Notes under the pieces: model-generated | What the model was told of the DNA's origin: nothing | Database searches by the model: none | Seen by the model: only the letters and a program-made list of their open reading frames with translations | NCBI RefSeq assembly: GCF_017315725.1 | Contig: NZ_JAFLRG010000001.1 | Location: 620,001 to 684,000, forward strand | Reading direction: 5' to 3' | From: Trinickia acidisoli | GTDB taxonomy: Bacteria; Pseudomonadota; Gammaproteobacteria; Burkholderiales; Burkholderiaceae | Length of the DNA stretch: 64,000 bases | Position numbers and translations under genes: made by a program | Shown here: positions 8,826 through 17,337 of the stretch, piece after piece | How the letters are laid out: each line of letters starts with the position of its first letter | Position numbering within the stretch: position 1 is the stretch's first letter

Positions 8826-11800
8826 ATGACGCTGCGAGAGATAGGCTGCGGTCATGTACGAAGAGCAACCCGTCTGCTTACTTGCCTGCTCGCGTGCGGC
8901 TGGTCCGTTGCCGCGTGGGCAAACGAATCGACGACGATCACGACGCCCGTTTATCTGGGTAACTGGCTTGCCGAGCATTTCGTCGCTAGTTCCGTATCGG
9001 CCAACTCGAGGGCAGCCGCGGAATCCGGCCCGCTTTTTCTCGATGGGCTCATGTGGCAGTCCCGGCAGGAGGTGTACGCCCAGGAGCAGCAGCGTCAGCG
9101 CTTGATCAGCGAGATCGGTGCCCTACGCGGCATGGACGACCCGCAGCGCGAAGGCATGATCGCCTTGATTTCGTCGCGTGCCGCAACCGGCCGCGTCGTG
9201 GTCGAGCACAGCGATCCGCGCTGGCTGCAAGCGAATCCGGCCCGCGATCCGTTGCTCGAACGCGGCGATAAGGTCATCATTCCGACACGCCCGAGTTCCG
9301 TCACGGTGATTCGCGCCGATGGGTCGATGTGTACTCGGCCTCACGTGCCGAATGCCGAGGCGCTTGACTACGTACTGGCATGTGATCCCCGGGGACATCC
9401 GGATTTCGCTTGGATCGCGCAGCCCGACGGTAGGGCGGAACGCGTTGGCGTGGCGTTGTGGAACCGGAGCGCGCAGGACTTGCCCGCGCCGGGGGCGTGG
9501 ATCTGGGCACCCGGCCGAGGGGGCGCGTGGCCCCAAGAGGTCTCCGGACATATCGCGAACTTTTTCGCGACGCAGGGCGTGTCCGATTCCGAATCCGCAG
9601 GGCGGGTGTCCGATATCCCCCTGCAACCGGACTCGCGATTGCCTGCGCCAGTTATCGAATCACGCTCGCGCGATTTACAGATGACGAGCGACGACTGGGG
9701 GGGCATCGGATTACTGCAGATGCCGACGGCGCGGATGGCCGATGCCGGTGAGGCATCGATCAGCCTCTCCAACGTAACGCCGTACACCAGGCTGAACGTG
9801 ATGCTGCAGCCGCTCGATTGGTTCGAGCTGGTCTTCGGCTATACCAACGTTACCAATCAGGCGTACGGGTCGGCTTCATTGAGCGGCACGCAGACCTACA
9901 AGGACAAAAGCATCGACGCCAAATTCCGGTTATGGAAGGAATCGGCCTGGTTGCCGGAGGTTTCGGTGGGCTTTCGCGATCTCGGCGGAACATCTTTGTT
10001 CGGCGGCGAATACGTCGTCGGCAGCAAGCGGGCAGGCGACTTCGATTGGACGCTCGGACTCGGATGGGGTTATCTGGGGGGCCGCGGGAATTTGCCCAAT
10101 CCACTCTCGGTGTTCGGTTCGAGTTTCAATCAGAGGCAGGAGAGCACCGGCACCGGACAATTCTCGCTGGGCTCGTATTTCCATGGGCGCACATCTTTAT
10201 TCGGCGGGGTCCAGTATCAGACGCCCATCGACAAGTTGCTTCTCAAAGTCGAATACGACGGCAACAACTATCAACACGAACCGTTCGGCATGGCCCTGCG
10301 CGACCGGTGGCCGATCAACGTCGGTGCGGTCTACCGCGCGTCCAAGCACGTCGATTTGACCTTGGGCTACGAACGCGGCAGCCGCCTGATGTTCGGCGTC
10401 GCGATCCACGGCAACCTGAAAGATGCCAGCATGCCGAAACTCGGCGATCCGCTGCCGTTGCCGGTGAGCGTGCCGCCTGCCGATACGCAATGGCAGCGAC
10501 CATCGAGCACTTCTTCGGACGCACCGGCCTCGGCGTTTGCCGCGGATTCGGCGCCCGCCTCATCCGTAGTGGCGGCGAACGCGACTCAGACCGCCGCGAA
10601 GCCGGTGGGGCCCAAACCCTTGTTCGCGGCGCGGTGGGTACGGCTTGCTGCCGACATCGAGCAGCAGACCGGTTGGCGCGTTATTGGCGTGCACGGTCTC
10701 GGCGCAGACCTGTTGGTCGAGATCGATAATCCCAACGCTTTTTACGTGCGAGCTCATCTAGAGCGTGTGGCGAACGTCCTGGACCGCGACACGCCGCCTG
10801 ACATTCGTACTTTCCACATACTGCCGATGAGGTGGGGCATGCCGGTCGCCGACTACGTGGTCGAGCGTTCGGTGTGGGTCGACAATCACGTGCGCGCGGT
10901 GCCGCCGAGCGAACGCGCCTCGGCCATCGTGGCACACCCGCCGATCTCGGAGCGCGCGATCGACGCGTTGCCGATGCTCTTCGAACAACCGCCCCAGCGC
11001 TTCAAGATTGCGGTGGGGCCCGGTTATCAGCAGACGCTCGGCGGGCCGAACGGTTTCGTGCTGTACCAGCTTTCGGCCAATGCTTCCGCCGAGCTGCGGC
11101 TGACGCAGGATGCTTGGATCGGGGGCGATCTGAACGTGGGCCTCATCAACAACTACGACAAGTTCACCTACGATGCGCCTAGCTCGCTGCCGCACGTTCG
11201 TACCGACATACGCCAGTATGTGACGAGTTCGCGCGTGACGATTCCCTATCTGCAATTGACGAAGGTCGGCAAGATCGGTGTCTCGAACTACTACAGCCTC
11301 TATGGCGGCTTGCTCGAAAGCATGTTTGCGGGCGTAGGAGGCGAGTGGCTCTATCGTCCGCCGCAAAGCCGGCTCGCTGTCGGCGTCGACGTGAACGCGG
11401 TTCGCCAGCGCGGTTTCCGGCAGGACTTCTCGCTGCTCGACTACAGCACCGTCACGGGCAACGTCACGCTCTACTGGGACACGGGGTGGCACGGCGTGCA
11501 TATGGATCTCAGCGTCGGCCGCTACCTTGCGAGGGACCGCGGCGCCACGCTCGATCTCTCGCGAACGTTCCGCAACGGCGTCACGATGGGTGCCTACGCG
11601 ACGCGCACGAACGTATCATCGGCCGAGTTCGGCGAGGGCAGTTTCGACAAAGGGATCTACGTGACGATTCCGTTCGACGCCATGATGACGCGCTCGAGCG
11701 CGGACGTCGCGCGACTCGACTGGCATCCGCTTACGCGTGACGGCGGAGCGAAGCTCGACCGTCAGTATCCGCTTTACGACCTGACGCGGCTCGATGATTG

Positions 11801-11843
11801 GCGCAGTCTCTGGTACCGTCCGCCGTCGGATGACGGGCAATGA
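8826..11843 (+). CDS. Fused GfcC/YjbG + GfcD/YjbH capsule secretion protein
   Basis: A 1005-residue exported protein. Residues 1-33 are a signal peptide ending AWA. Residues about 36-250 resemble the periplasmic GfcC/YjbG family: GRVVV, a DPLLERGDKVIIPTRPSSVTV segment, DYVLACD, and a PDGRAERVGVALWN region. From about residue 288 (SDDWGGIGLLQMPTARM) to the end the protein is YjbH/GfcD-like, a family predicted to form an outer-membrane beta-barrel; many alternating aromatic/glycine strands are visible. A Pro/Ala/Ser-rich stretch near residues 550-600 interrupts this part. In E. coli the two halves are separate genes; here one frame runs through without a stop. The ATG at 8826 gives a good signal peptide; the frame is also open upstream inside the lipoprotein gene. 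It should act in export or surface assembly of the polymer. Confidence 0.8.
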   Translation: MTLREIGCGHVRRATRLLTCLLACGWSVAAWANESTTITTPVYLGNWLAEHFVASSVSANSRAAAESGPLFLDGLMWQSRQEVYAQEQQRQRLISEIGALRGMDDPQREGMIALISSRAATGRVVVEHSDPRWLQANPARDPLLERGDKVIIPTRPSSVTVIRADGSMCTRPHVPNAEALDYVLACDPRGHPDFAWIAQPDGRAERVGVALWNRSAQDLPAPGAWIWAPGRGGAWPQEVSGHIANFFATQGVSDSESAGRVSDIPLQPDSRLPAPVIESRSRDLQMTSDDWGGIGLLQMPTARMADAGEASISLSNVTPYTRLNVMLQPLDWFELVFGYTNVTNQAYGSASLSGTQTYKDKSIDAKFRLWKESAWLPEVSVGFRDLGGTSLFGGEYVVGSKRAGDFDWTLGLGWGYLGGRGNLPNPLSVFGSSFNQRQESTGTGQFSLGSYFHGRTSLFGGVQYQTPIDKLLLKVEYDGNNYQHEPFGMALRDRWPINVGAVYRASKHVDLTLGYERGSRLMFGVAIHGNLKDASMPKLGDPLPLPVSVPPADTQWQRPSSTSSDAPASAFAADSAPASSVVAANATQTAAKPVGPKPLFAARWVRLAADIEQQTGWRVIGVHGLGADLLVEIDNPNAFYVRAHLERVANVLDRDTPPDIRTFHILPMRWGMPVADYVVERSVWVDNHVRAVPPSERASAIVAHPPISERAIDALPMLFEQPPQRFKIAVGPGYQQTLGGPNGFVLYQLSANASAELRLTQDAWIGGDLNVGLINNYDKFTYDAPSSLPHVRTDIRQYVTSSRVTIPYLQLTKVGKIGVSNYYSLYGGLLESMFAGVGGEWLYRPPQSRLAVGVDVNAVRQRGFRQDFSLLDYSTVTGNVTLYWDTGWHGVHMDLSVGRYLARDRGATLDLSRTFRNGVTMGAYATRTNVSSAEFGEGSFDKGIYVTIPFDAMMTRSSADVARLDWHPLTRDGGAKLDRQYPLYDLTRLDDWRSLWYRPPSDDGQ

Positions 11844-11919
11844 AGGCGAGGCAGCATGCGATGGTTGGCGTTCGGCGTTGGCCGTCGCAATCGTGCTGCG
11901 TGGTCGATTGCGCCACGCA

Positions 11920-11947
11920 TTGACGTCGCTCTGCTTTTTCTTATAGT
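11920..11947 (+). promoter_or_regulatory. Sigma-70 promoter for the Wza-like gene
   Basis: TTGACG (11920-11925) and TATAGT (11942-11947) are 16 bases apart, about 66 bases before the ATG at 12014. The 170-base gap therefore probably carries a separate promoter for the outer-membrane export gene and the Wzz-like gene. Confidence 0.65.
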
Positions 11948-12013
11948 TGCCGTAGCTTCCGGTGAGCGTGCGGCTCGTGGTCTTTCTATTCTTTCGACAA
12001 GGCTAGCATCGAA

Positions 12014-14524
12014 ATGCAGGTAGCCCTCCGGTGTTCCTCTGTGTCTCCGCGGCGTTTCGGTTTATACGCTGCTGTCAGAATCGCGGTCGTACTTGGTATC
12101 GGAGCGCAATTCATGGCCGGCATGTCCGCCTATGCGCAGGATGCCGGCACCGTCGACCTGCCGCCGTTGCCGCCCTCCCTTCAGTGCAACGCGCAAAGCG
12201 GTCAGGGCAATTGCGATGCGGCGGCGTCGTCGGTAGCCGCTTCGATTCGCACGCAGGGTCTCGGGAGATCATCGCTGAATTCACCGAGACTGCTTGGCGC
12301 GTCGGCCGCATCGAGCGACCCGGCATCATCGGCGCTTGGGTCGAAGAGCGCCGAGAGCGAGGCGAGTGAGCGCGATGCACGACGGGGCGTCGCTCAGATC
12401 GATCCGCCGACGGCACTGCAGAAGTTCGTCACGCGTACCACCGGCCGGATATTGCCCATCTTTGGACAGAATCTCTTCACACGTGGAGCGGGACAAGCCT
12501 ATGCGCCAGTGCAAGATGTGCCCGCGCCGGCGGACTATGTCATTGGGCCCGGCGACGAAATCGTGCTGAGCCTCTGGGGCGGCGTCGATGGCCAATTGCG
12601 CCTCACCGTCGATCGCGATGGGCAGATCGCGATCCCGAAGATCGGCACCGTGACGGTTGCGGGGGTGAAGGCCGCAGCGCTGAACAGCGTCTTGAAAGGT
12701 GCGGTTGGCCGCGTCTACACTCATTTCGGCGCCAATGCCACGCTCGACCGTCTTCACTCGGTTCAAGTCTATGTGGTGGGGCGTGCTCGCCACCCGGGCG
12801 CCTACACGGTGTCGGGCCTCTCCACGCTCGTCAACGCGTTGTTCGAAAGCGGCGGGCCGGCACCGAACGGGTCGATGCGCCGGATCGAGCTTCGTCGTGA
12901 CGGCGCGCTCGTCACGACGCTCGATCTCTACGATTTCATCACGCAAGGAAAGGCGGCCGGCGACGTGCATCTGGAGCAGGGCGACGTGATCGTGATTCCA
13001 CCCGCGGGGCCGCGTGTGGCATTGCTTGGAGCGCTCGACACGCCGGCCATCTACGAATTGAAGTCGAACGACGAATCGTTGCAGCAGTTGCTGAAGTATG
13101 CGGGAGGGGTCAATGCGTTAACGGGCCGCTCCAAGGTGCTCATCGAGCGCATCGATCCCACCCAGGCCAGGGCGCCGCGTACCGTCGAGGAGCTCAAGCT
13201 CGATGCCGCCGGGCTCGCGAGTACCGTGAAAGACGGCGACGTGATCACGTTGTTCGACATCAGCCCTCAATTCGCCAACGCAGTGACGCTGCGCGGCAAC
13301 GTCGCGGCGCCGTTGCGCTATCCCTACAAGCCGGGTATGACGCTCGCGGATCTGCTGCCCGATCCGGACGCGTTGCTGACACCCGACTACTTCACGCGCA
13401 AGAACATCCTGGTGCAATACGATCGGCCCGAGCGCAGCGGGCAGTACCAACAAGGCGCGCAGTCTGGGCAAAACGGGCAGAGCGGACAGGACGGACAGGA
13501 CGGGCAGGACGGGCAGAGCGGACAACTACTGGATCGGACAAAGGCCGAGGTGAAGAACCTGGTCGACGAGCCGGATTGGAATTACGCCGTGATCGAGCGC
13601 CTCAATCACAACGACCTCAGGACGCAGTTGATCCCATTCAATCTAGGCGATGTCGTCCTGAAGAAAGATCCGAAGGCCAATTTGCCGCTCGAACCGGGCG
13701 ATGTCGTGACGATCTTCGGCACGAAGGACATGCGCTTGCCGCTCGCTGACGAGACGCGGCTCGTGCGCGTCGACGGAGAGGTTCGTGCTGCCGGTATCTA
13801 CGAGTTGCGTCCTGGAGACACGTTGCAGACCGTCTTGCGCCGCGCGGGGGGGACCACGCCGCAGGCCTATCTCTACGGTCTCGAACTCACGCGCGAGCAA
13901 ACACGCAAGGATCAGCAGCGCAACCTCGATGCGGCGCTCGCGCGTGCCGAGCGGCAGGCTGGCAGCCAGCTAGCCGCGGCGCTCGCGAACGTTCCCGACG
14001 GTGATAAGGCCGTGCAGGACCAGATCGTCGACGCGCAGCAGTCCGAGCTTCAGACCTTGCATTCGCTCAAGCCCAATGGACGGGTGTCGCTCGATTTGCC
14101 GACGAGCGTCGATAGGGTTGCCGAGTTGCCCGATGTCCCGCTGGAAGGCGGCGATGCGGTTTACGTTCCGCCGATGCCGTCCTACGTGATGGTCGTGGGC
14201 GCGGTGGACAACGAAAATGCGCAGCTCTGGGGGCCGGGGCGCACGGTCGGGGATGCTCTGCGCGCCGCAGGCGTACAGCAGGACGTCGCCGATTCGTCCG
14301 GGGCCTTCGTGCTGCGCGCAGACGGCAGCGTGCTCCGCAAGAATTCGACGACCTGGTTCCACTCCTTCAACGCGACTCCACTCATGCCGGGCGATACGGT
14401 CGTGATGCCCGAGAAGCTCGATCGCCGCTCGACCATGACCAAGGTCGTGGCGGGATTGAAGGACTGGACGCAGGTCCTGGCAAACTTCGGTCTTGGCGCG
14501 GCCGCCATCAAGGTCCTGAGATAA
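12014..14524 (+). CDS. Wza/GfcE-like polysaccharide export protein with multiple SLBB domains
   Basis: An 836-residue exported protein, more than twice the length of classical Wza (about 380). It has an N-terminal signal peptide ending AYAQ without a lipobox cysteine, so unlike Wza it seems not to be a lipoprotein. A polysaccharide-export domain begins near residue 174 (DYVIGPGDEIVLSLWGG). About five SLBB-like repeats follow, starting near residues 251, 335, 423, 580 and 723 (pattern V-x-V-x-G-x-V-x-x-P-G-x-Y). A Gly-Gln repeat linker lies at residues 485-504. The last 25 residues are hydrophobic/amphipathic and may cross the outer membrane as in Wza. Role: outer-membrane export channel for the polymer, paired with the Wzz-like protein encoded five bases downstream. 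Confidence 0.85.
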   Translation: MQVALRCSSVSPRRFGLYAAVRIAVVLGIGAQFMAGMSAYAQDAGTVDLPPLPPSLQCNAQSGQGNCDAAASSVAASIRTQGLGRSSLNSPRLLGASAASSDPASSALGSKSAESEASERDARRGVAQIDPPTALQKFVTRTTGRILPIFGQNLFTRGAGQAYAPVQDVPAPADYVIGPGDEIVLSLWGGVDGQLRLTVDRDGQIAIPKIGTVTVAGVKAAALNSVLKGAVGRVYTHFGANATLDRLHSVQVYVVGRARHPGAYTVSGLSTLVNALFESGGPAPNGSMRRIELRRDGALVTTLDLYDFITQGKAAGDVHLEQGDVIVIPPAGPRVALLGALDTPAIYELKSNDESLQQLLKYAGGVNALTGRSKVLIERIDPTQARAPRTVEELKLDAAGLASTVKDGDVITLFDISPQFANAVTLRGNVAAPLRYPYKPGMTLADLLPDPDALLTPDYFTRKNILVQYDRPERSGQYQQGAQSGQNGQSGQDGQDGQDGQSGQLLDRTKAEVKNLVDEPDWNYAVIERLNHNDLRTQLIPFNLGDVVLKKDPKANLPLEPGDVVTIFGTKDMRLPLADETRLVRVDGEVRAAGIYELRPGDTLQTVLRRAGGTTPQAYLYGLELTREQTRKDQQRNLDAALARAERQAGSQLAAALANVPDGDKAVQDQIVDAQQSELQTLHSLKPNGRVSLDLPTSVDRVAELPDVPLEGGDAVYVPPMPSYVMVVGAVDNENAQLWGPGRTVGDALRAAGVQQDVADSSGAFVLRADGSVLRKNSTTWFHSFNATPLMPGDTVVMPEKLDRRSTMTKVVAGLKDWTQVLANFGLGAAAIKVLR
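13466..13525 (+). repeat. In-frame 9-bp tandem repeat coding Gly-Gln-X
   Basis: About 6.7 units of a 9-base repeat of the form GGRCAGRRC encode GQN, GQS, GQD, GQD, GQD, GQS and a final GQ. Two neighbouring units are nearly identical at DNA level. It sits between SLBB-like domains of the Wza-like protein and is degenerate in the third codon position, so it is not simply very recent. Confidence 0.85.
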
Positions 14525-14529
14525 TCCCC

Positions 14530-15795
14530 ATGAACGATATGGCAACGAACGTGACGACTGCGCAGCGCGACGGGGACCCAGCGAAGCGTGGGGATGGGCC
14601 GGGCGTCGATACGCCGGGCGTCGAAGAAATCGATTTGCTCGATGTCGGGATCGCACTTGGCGAGGAAAAGCGAACGATCTTCGGGGTGGCGTTCGTCGTC
14701 ACGCTCGTGGGGCTCGTAGTCAGTCTGATGCTGCCGGCGATGTACACCGGCCAGACGGTCTTGATGCCGCCGCAGCAACAAAGCTCGGCATCGAGCGCCT
14801 TGGCTGGCCTTGGCGCATTGGCTGGTATGGCGGGCGTGGTGCCGGATATCAAATCGCCTGACCAGGTTTATGTGGGCCTGCTCAAGAGCGATACGATTGC
14901 CGACCGGCTCATCGATCGTTTCAAGCTCGAGCAGCGCTACGACGTCGGTCTAATGCAGGCGGCACGAACGAAGCTTCAAGAGCGGGTCGACATTGCAGCC
15001 GACTCGCATTCCGGGTTCGTCACGATCAAGGCGAGCGACCGCTCGCCCGTCTTCGCCGCGCAGCTCGCAAATGCGTACGTCGATGAGCTGCGCATGATGC
15101 TGGACCGTCTGGCGGTGACCGAGGCACAGCAGCGGCGCTTGTTCTTCCAGCAACAGGTGGACAAGACGAAGGAGAAGCTGAGTCAGGCTGAAATCGCACT
15201 CAAGGATGCCCAGCGGTCCTCGGGCGTGGTGAGCCTCGATGCCCAGGTGCTAGGCGCAATCCGCCAATCGGCCGATCTGCGAGCACAAATCGCTTCGCGC
15301 GAAGTAGAGCTTGAATCGATGCGCACTTACGCGACCGCGAGCAATCCCGACGTGCAGCGAGTCCTTGCCGAGATCGATGCCATGCGCGGGCAACTCGCGA
15401 CGCTGGAGGGGGGCGATGGCGCCAATGCGAGCAAGAAATCCGACGACGCGGCTGCGCTTGCTACTGTCCGCGCCTATCGCGAGGTCAAATACCAGGAAGC
15501 GCAGCTCGATGCGTTCACAAAACAACTCGAACTCGCTCAGCTCGATGTGGCAAGAGAAGGGCCGCTCGTGCAGCAGATCGACGTCGCGACGCCACCCGAA
15601 AAAAGGAGTGCGCCGAGGCGGGGCTTGATCGTGCTCGTTTCGGCCGTTGCTGGTCTCGCACTCGGGTTGGTCGCGGCGTTTTTCCGCAGGGTGGCTCGGT
15701 CAAGCGCGGAAACGGCCGAGAAGTTCGTCCGCATGCGGGAAGCCTGGGGGCTGCGTGGAAAGAAAGCCCGAGCGAGTCGTGAAGGCGTGCTTTGA
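14530..15795 (+). CDS. Wzz-like chain-length determinant (polysaccharide co-polymerase) without kinase domain
   Basis: A 421-residue inner-membrane protein with the co-polymerase layout: cytoplasmic N-terminus, membrane helix at about 50-72, a periplasmic alpha-helical/coiled-coil region (about 80-350), the conserved proline-rich PPEKRSAPRRG segment, and a second helix at about 365-387. It ends about 35 residues later in a basic tail with no Walker motifs and no tyrosine cluster, so the BY-kinase domain of Wzc/Etk is absent. It controls polymer length and couples synthesis to the Wza-like channel encoded just upstream. In the gfc operon this position is held by Etk. Confidence 0.82.
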   Translation: MNDMATNVTTAQRDGDPAKRGDGPGVDTPGVEEIDLLDVGIALGEEKRTIFGVAFVVTLVGLVVSLMLPAMYTGQTVLMPPQQQSSASSALAGLGALAGMAGVVPDIKSPDQVYVGLLKSDTIADRLIDRFKLEQRYDVGLMQAARTKLQERVDIAADSHSGFVTIKASDRSPVFAAQLANAYVDELRMMLDRLAVTEAQQRRLFFQQQVDKTKEKLSQAEIALKDAQRSSGVVSLDAQVLGAIRQSADLRAQIASREVELESMRTYATASNPDVQRVLAEIDAMRGQLATLEGGDGANASKKSDDAAALATVRAYREVKYQEAQLDAFTKQLELAQLDVAREGPLVQQIDVATPPEKRSAPRRGLIVLVSAVAGLALGLVAAFFRRVARSSAETAEKFVRMREAWGLRGKKARASREGVL

Positions 15796-15891
15796 TTTCG
15801 GCGAGCGTTGCGTTGCGCGCGGACTCAGCGCGCTCGATACGCGCACCGCGAGGCTCGCCGTTATCATCGCTCGCGTTGAATGGCGGAATAC

Positions 15892-15926
15892 AAAAAGCCT
15901 CGGAGCGTTTCCACTCCGAGGCTTTT
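15892..15926. terminator. Bidirectional intrinsic terminator between the capsule locus and tRNA-Pro
   Basis: AAAAGCCTCGGAG and CTCCGAGGCTTTT form a perfect 13-bp stem (15893-15905 with 15914-15926) and an 8-base loop. Because the arm ends are A-rich on one side and T-rich on the other, it can stop transcripts of the capsule locus (+) and of the tRNA (-). Confidence 0.85.
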
Positions 15927-15932
15927 AAATTC

Positions 15933-16009
15933 TGGTCGGGGTGAGAGGATTCGAACCTCCGGCCTCTACGTCCCGAACGTAGCGCTCTACCAGGCTAAGC
16001 TACACCCCG
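15933..16009 (-). tRNA. tRNA-Pro (anticodon CGG), CCA encoded
   Basis: On the minus strand the 77 bases fold into a full cloverleaf. The acceptor stem is CGGGGTG/CACCCCG with discriminator A and an encoded CCA. The anticodon arm is CTACG-TTCGGGA-CGTAG, which gives anticodon CGG for codon CCG. The T-arm carries GTTCGAATC. It lies 41 bases downstream of ispB on the same strand, with the terminator directly after its 3' end. Confidence 0.95.
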
Positions 16010-16050
16010 AATTTGACACTGCTTGGACTCTTCCGACCGATCAGTCTCGT

Positions 16051-17043
16051 TCAAGACTGACGCGCCGTCGAGTAAGAGCATAATTCTAGCAGGCTTTCTT
16101 TGTAAATGGAATCCGGGAACGAAGAAATCGCCGCGGCGGCCGCTCGCGCCTCGCGCTTTGCGCACTCGAGCGTGTGATCGAGTGCGCCCGAGCGCGTGAT
16201 CGCCTCGAAAATCGTGTCGAAGCGATCGGTGCCGCCGTGCTCGATCACCTCACGCGCGAGCGCCGATTGCTCTGGCGTGCCGCGCTCGATCAAATAGATC
16301 AGCGGCAGCGTCGGCTTGCCTTCGCGCAGATCGTCGCCGGCGTTCTTGCCCATCGATTCGGCCGTGCCCGTGTAGTCGAGCCAGTCGTCCATGATCTGGA
16401 ATGCCGTGCCGATGCGACGGCCGAACTCGGCGGCGGCCGCTTCCGTGGGCGCGTCGGCACCCGAGATCACCGCGCCGAGCTGCGCGGCCGCCTCGAACAG
16501 CTTCGCCGTCTTGTAGCGGATCACCTGCATGTAGCGCGCTTCGTCGACGTCCGCATCGTGCATATTGAGCAGTTGCAGGACTTCGCCTTCGGAGATGATG
16601 TTCGTCGCTTCGGCCAGAATCTCCATGACGCGCATCTTGCCGATGCCGACCATCATCTGGAACGAGCGCGAGTAAAGGAAATCGCCGACGAGCACGCTCG
16701 CGGCGTTGCCGAACAGCGCGTTCGCCGTTTGCCGGCCGCGCCGCAGATCCGATTCGTCGACGACGTCGTCATGCAGCAGCGTGGCCGTGTGGATGAACTC
16801 GACGATTGCCGCGAGCTCGTACCGGTGGCCCGTGGTATCGCCGAGCGCGCGCGCGACGAGCAGCAGCAGCGCGGGGCGCAGCCGCTTGCCGCCGGCGCCG
16901 ATGATGTATTCCGAGATCTGATTGATGAGCATCACCTCGGAAGCCAAACGTTGCCGAATGACACGATTGACCTGCTCCATGTCCTCTGAAATCGGGGCGA
17001 GCAGGTTGGCGGCGCTGGGGGAGGTGGTGGCGGTCGACGACAT
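16051..17043 (-). CDS. ispB: Octaprenyl diphosphate synthase
   Basis: A 330-residue trans-polyprenyl synthase that condenses isopentenyl diphosphate onto farnesyl diphosphate to make the C40 side chain of ubiquinone. Both aspartate-rich motifs are present: DDVVD at residues 92-96 and DDWLD at 219-223, plus GGKRLRP near 51. A small residue pattern before the first motif fits a long-chain product. A TTG two codons upstream is possible, but the ATG at 17043 gives the usual length. It is transcribed divergently from rplU-rpmA, the common arrangement in proteobacteria. Confidence 0.95.
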   Translation of the reverse strand: MSSTATTSPSAANLLAPISEDMEQVNRVIRQRLASEVMLINQISEYIIGAGGKRLRPALLLLVARALGDTTGHRYELAAIVEFIHTATLLHDDVVDESDLRRGRQTANALFGNAASVLVGDFLYSRSFQMMVGIGKMRVMEILAEATNIISEGEVLQLLNMHDADVDEARYMQVIRYKTAKLFEAAAQLGAVISGADAPTEAAAAEFGRRIGTAFQIMDDWLDYTGTAESMGKNAGDDLREGKPTLPLIYLIERGTPEQSALAREVIEHGGTDRFDTIFEAITRSGALDHTLECAKREARAAAAAISSFPDSIYKESLLELCSYSTARQS

Positions 17044-17163
17044 GATCAAAAAATTGGGTGATGCCGCGGATTATAAGGGGTATGCGGCTTCCCGAGGGGG
17101 CTGGCGGCGGCTCGATGTCGCGCCGCGCGCGGGTGTCGGGCGCTTGGTCGTCGGCAATGCGCT

Positions 17164-17192
17164 TTGACCGCGCCGCTAACTCCATGTATAAT
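17164..17192 (+). promoter_or_regulatory. Near-consensus sigma-70 promoter of rplU-rpmA
   Basis: TTGACC (17164-17169), 17-base spacer, then TATAAT (17187-17192), a perfect -10. The transcript would begin near 17199, leaving a leader of about 139 bases that is strikingly purine-rich (repeated GGAAGG/GTAGGAAGG) before the rplU ATG. Confidence 0.85.
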
Positions 17193-17337
17193 CACGCGTT
17201 TTCGCGCACGGCGGTACGGTACGGTGCGGGGAAGGGAAGGATGTAGGAAGGGAGTAGGAAGGAAGCAGCGGTAGGTTTGGAAAAGCAGGTTTGAAAAAAG
17301 CGTCCACGCAAGTGGCGCACACAGAGTGAGGTTCTCA

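Noticed and set aside
13466..13525. Short regular repeats as a CRISPR-like array
   Set aside because: The repeats are in frame within a protein gene, have no spacers, and there are no cas genes in the window.
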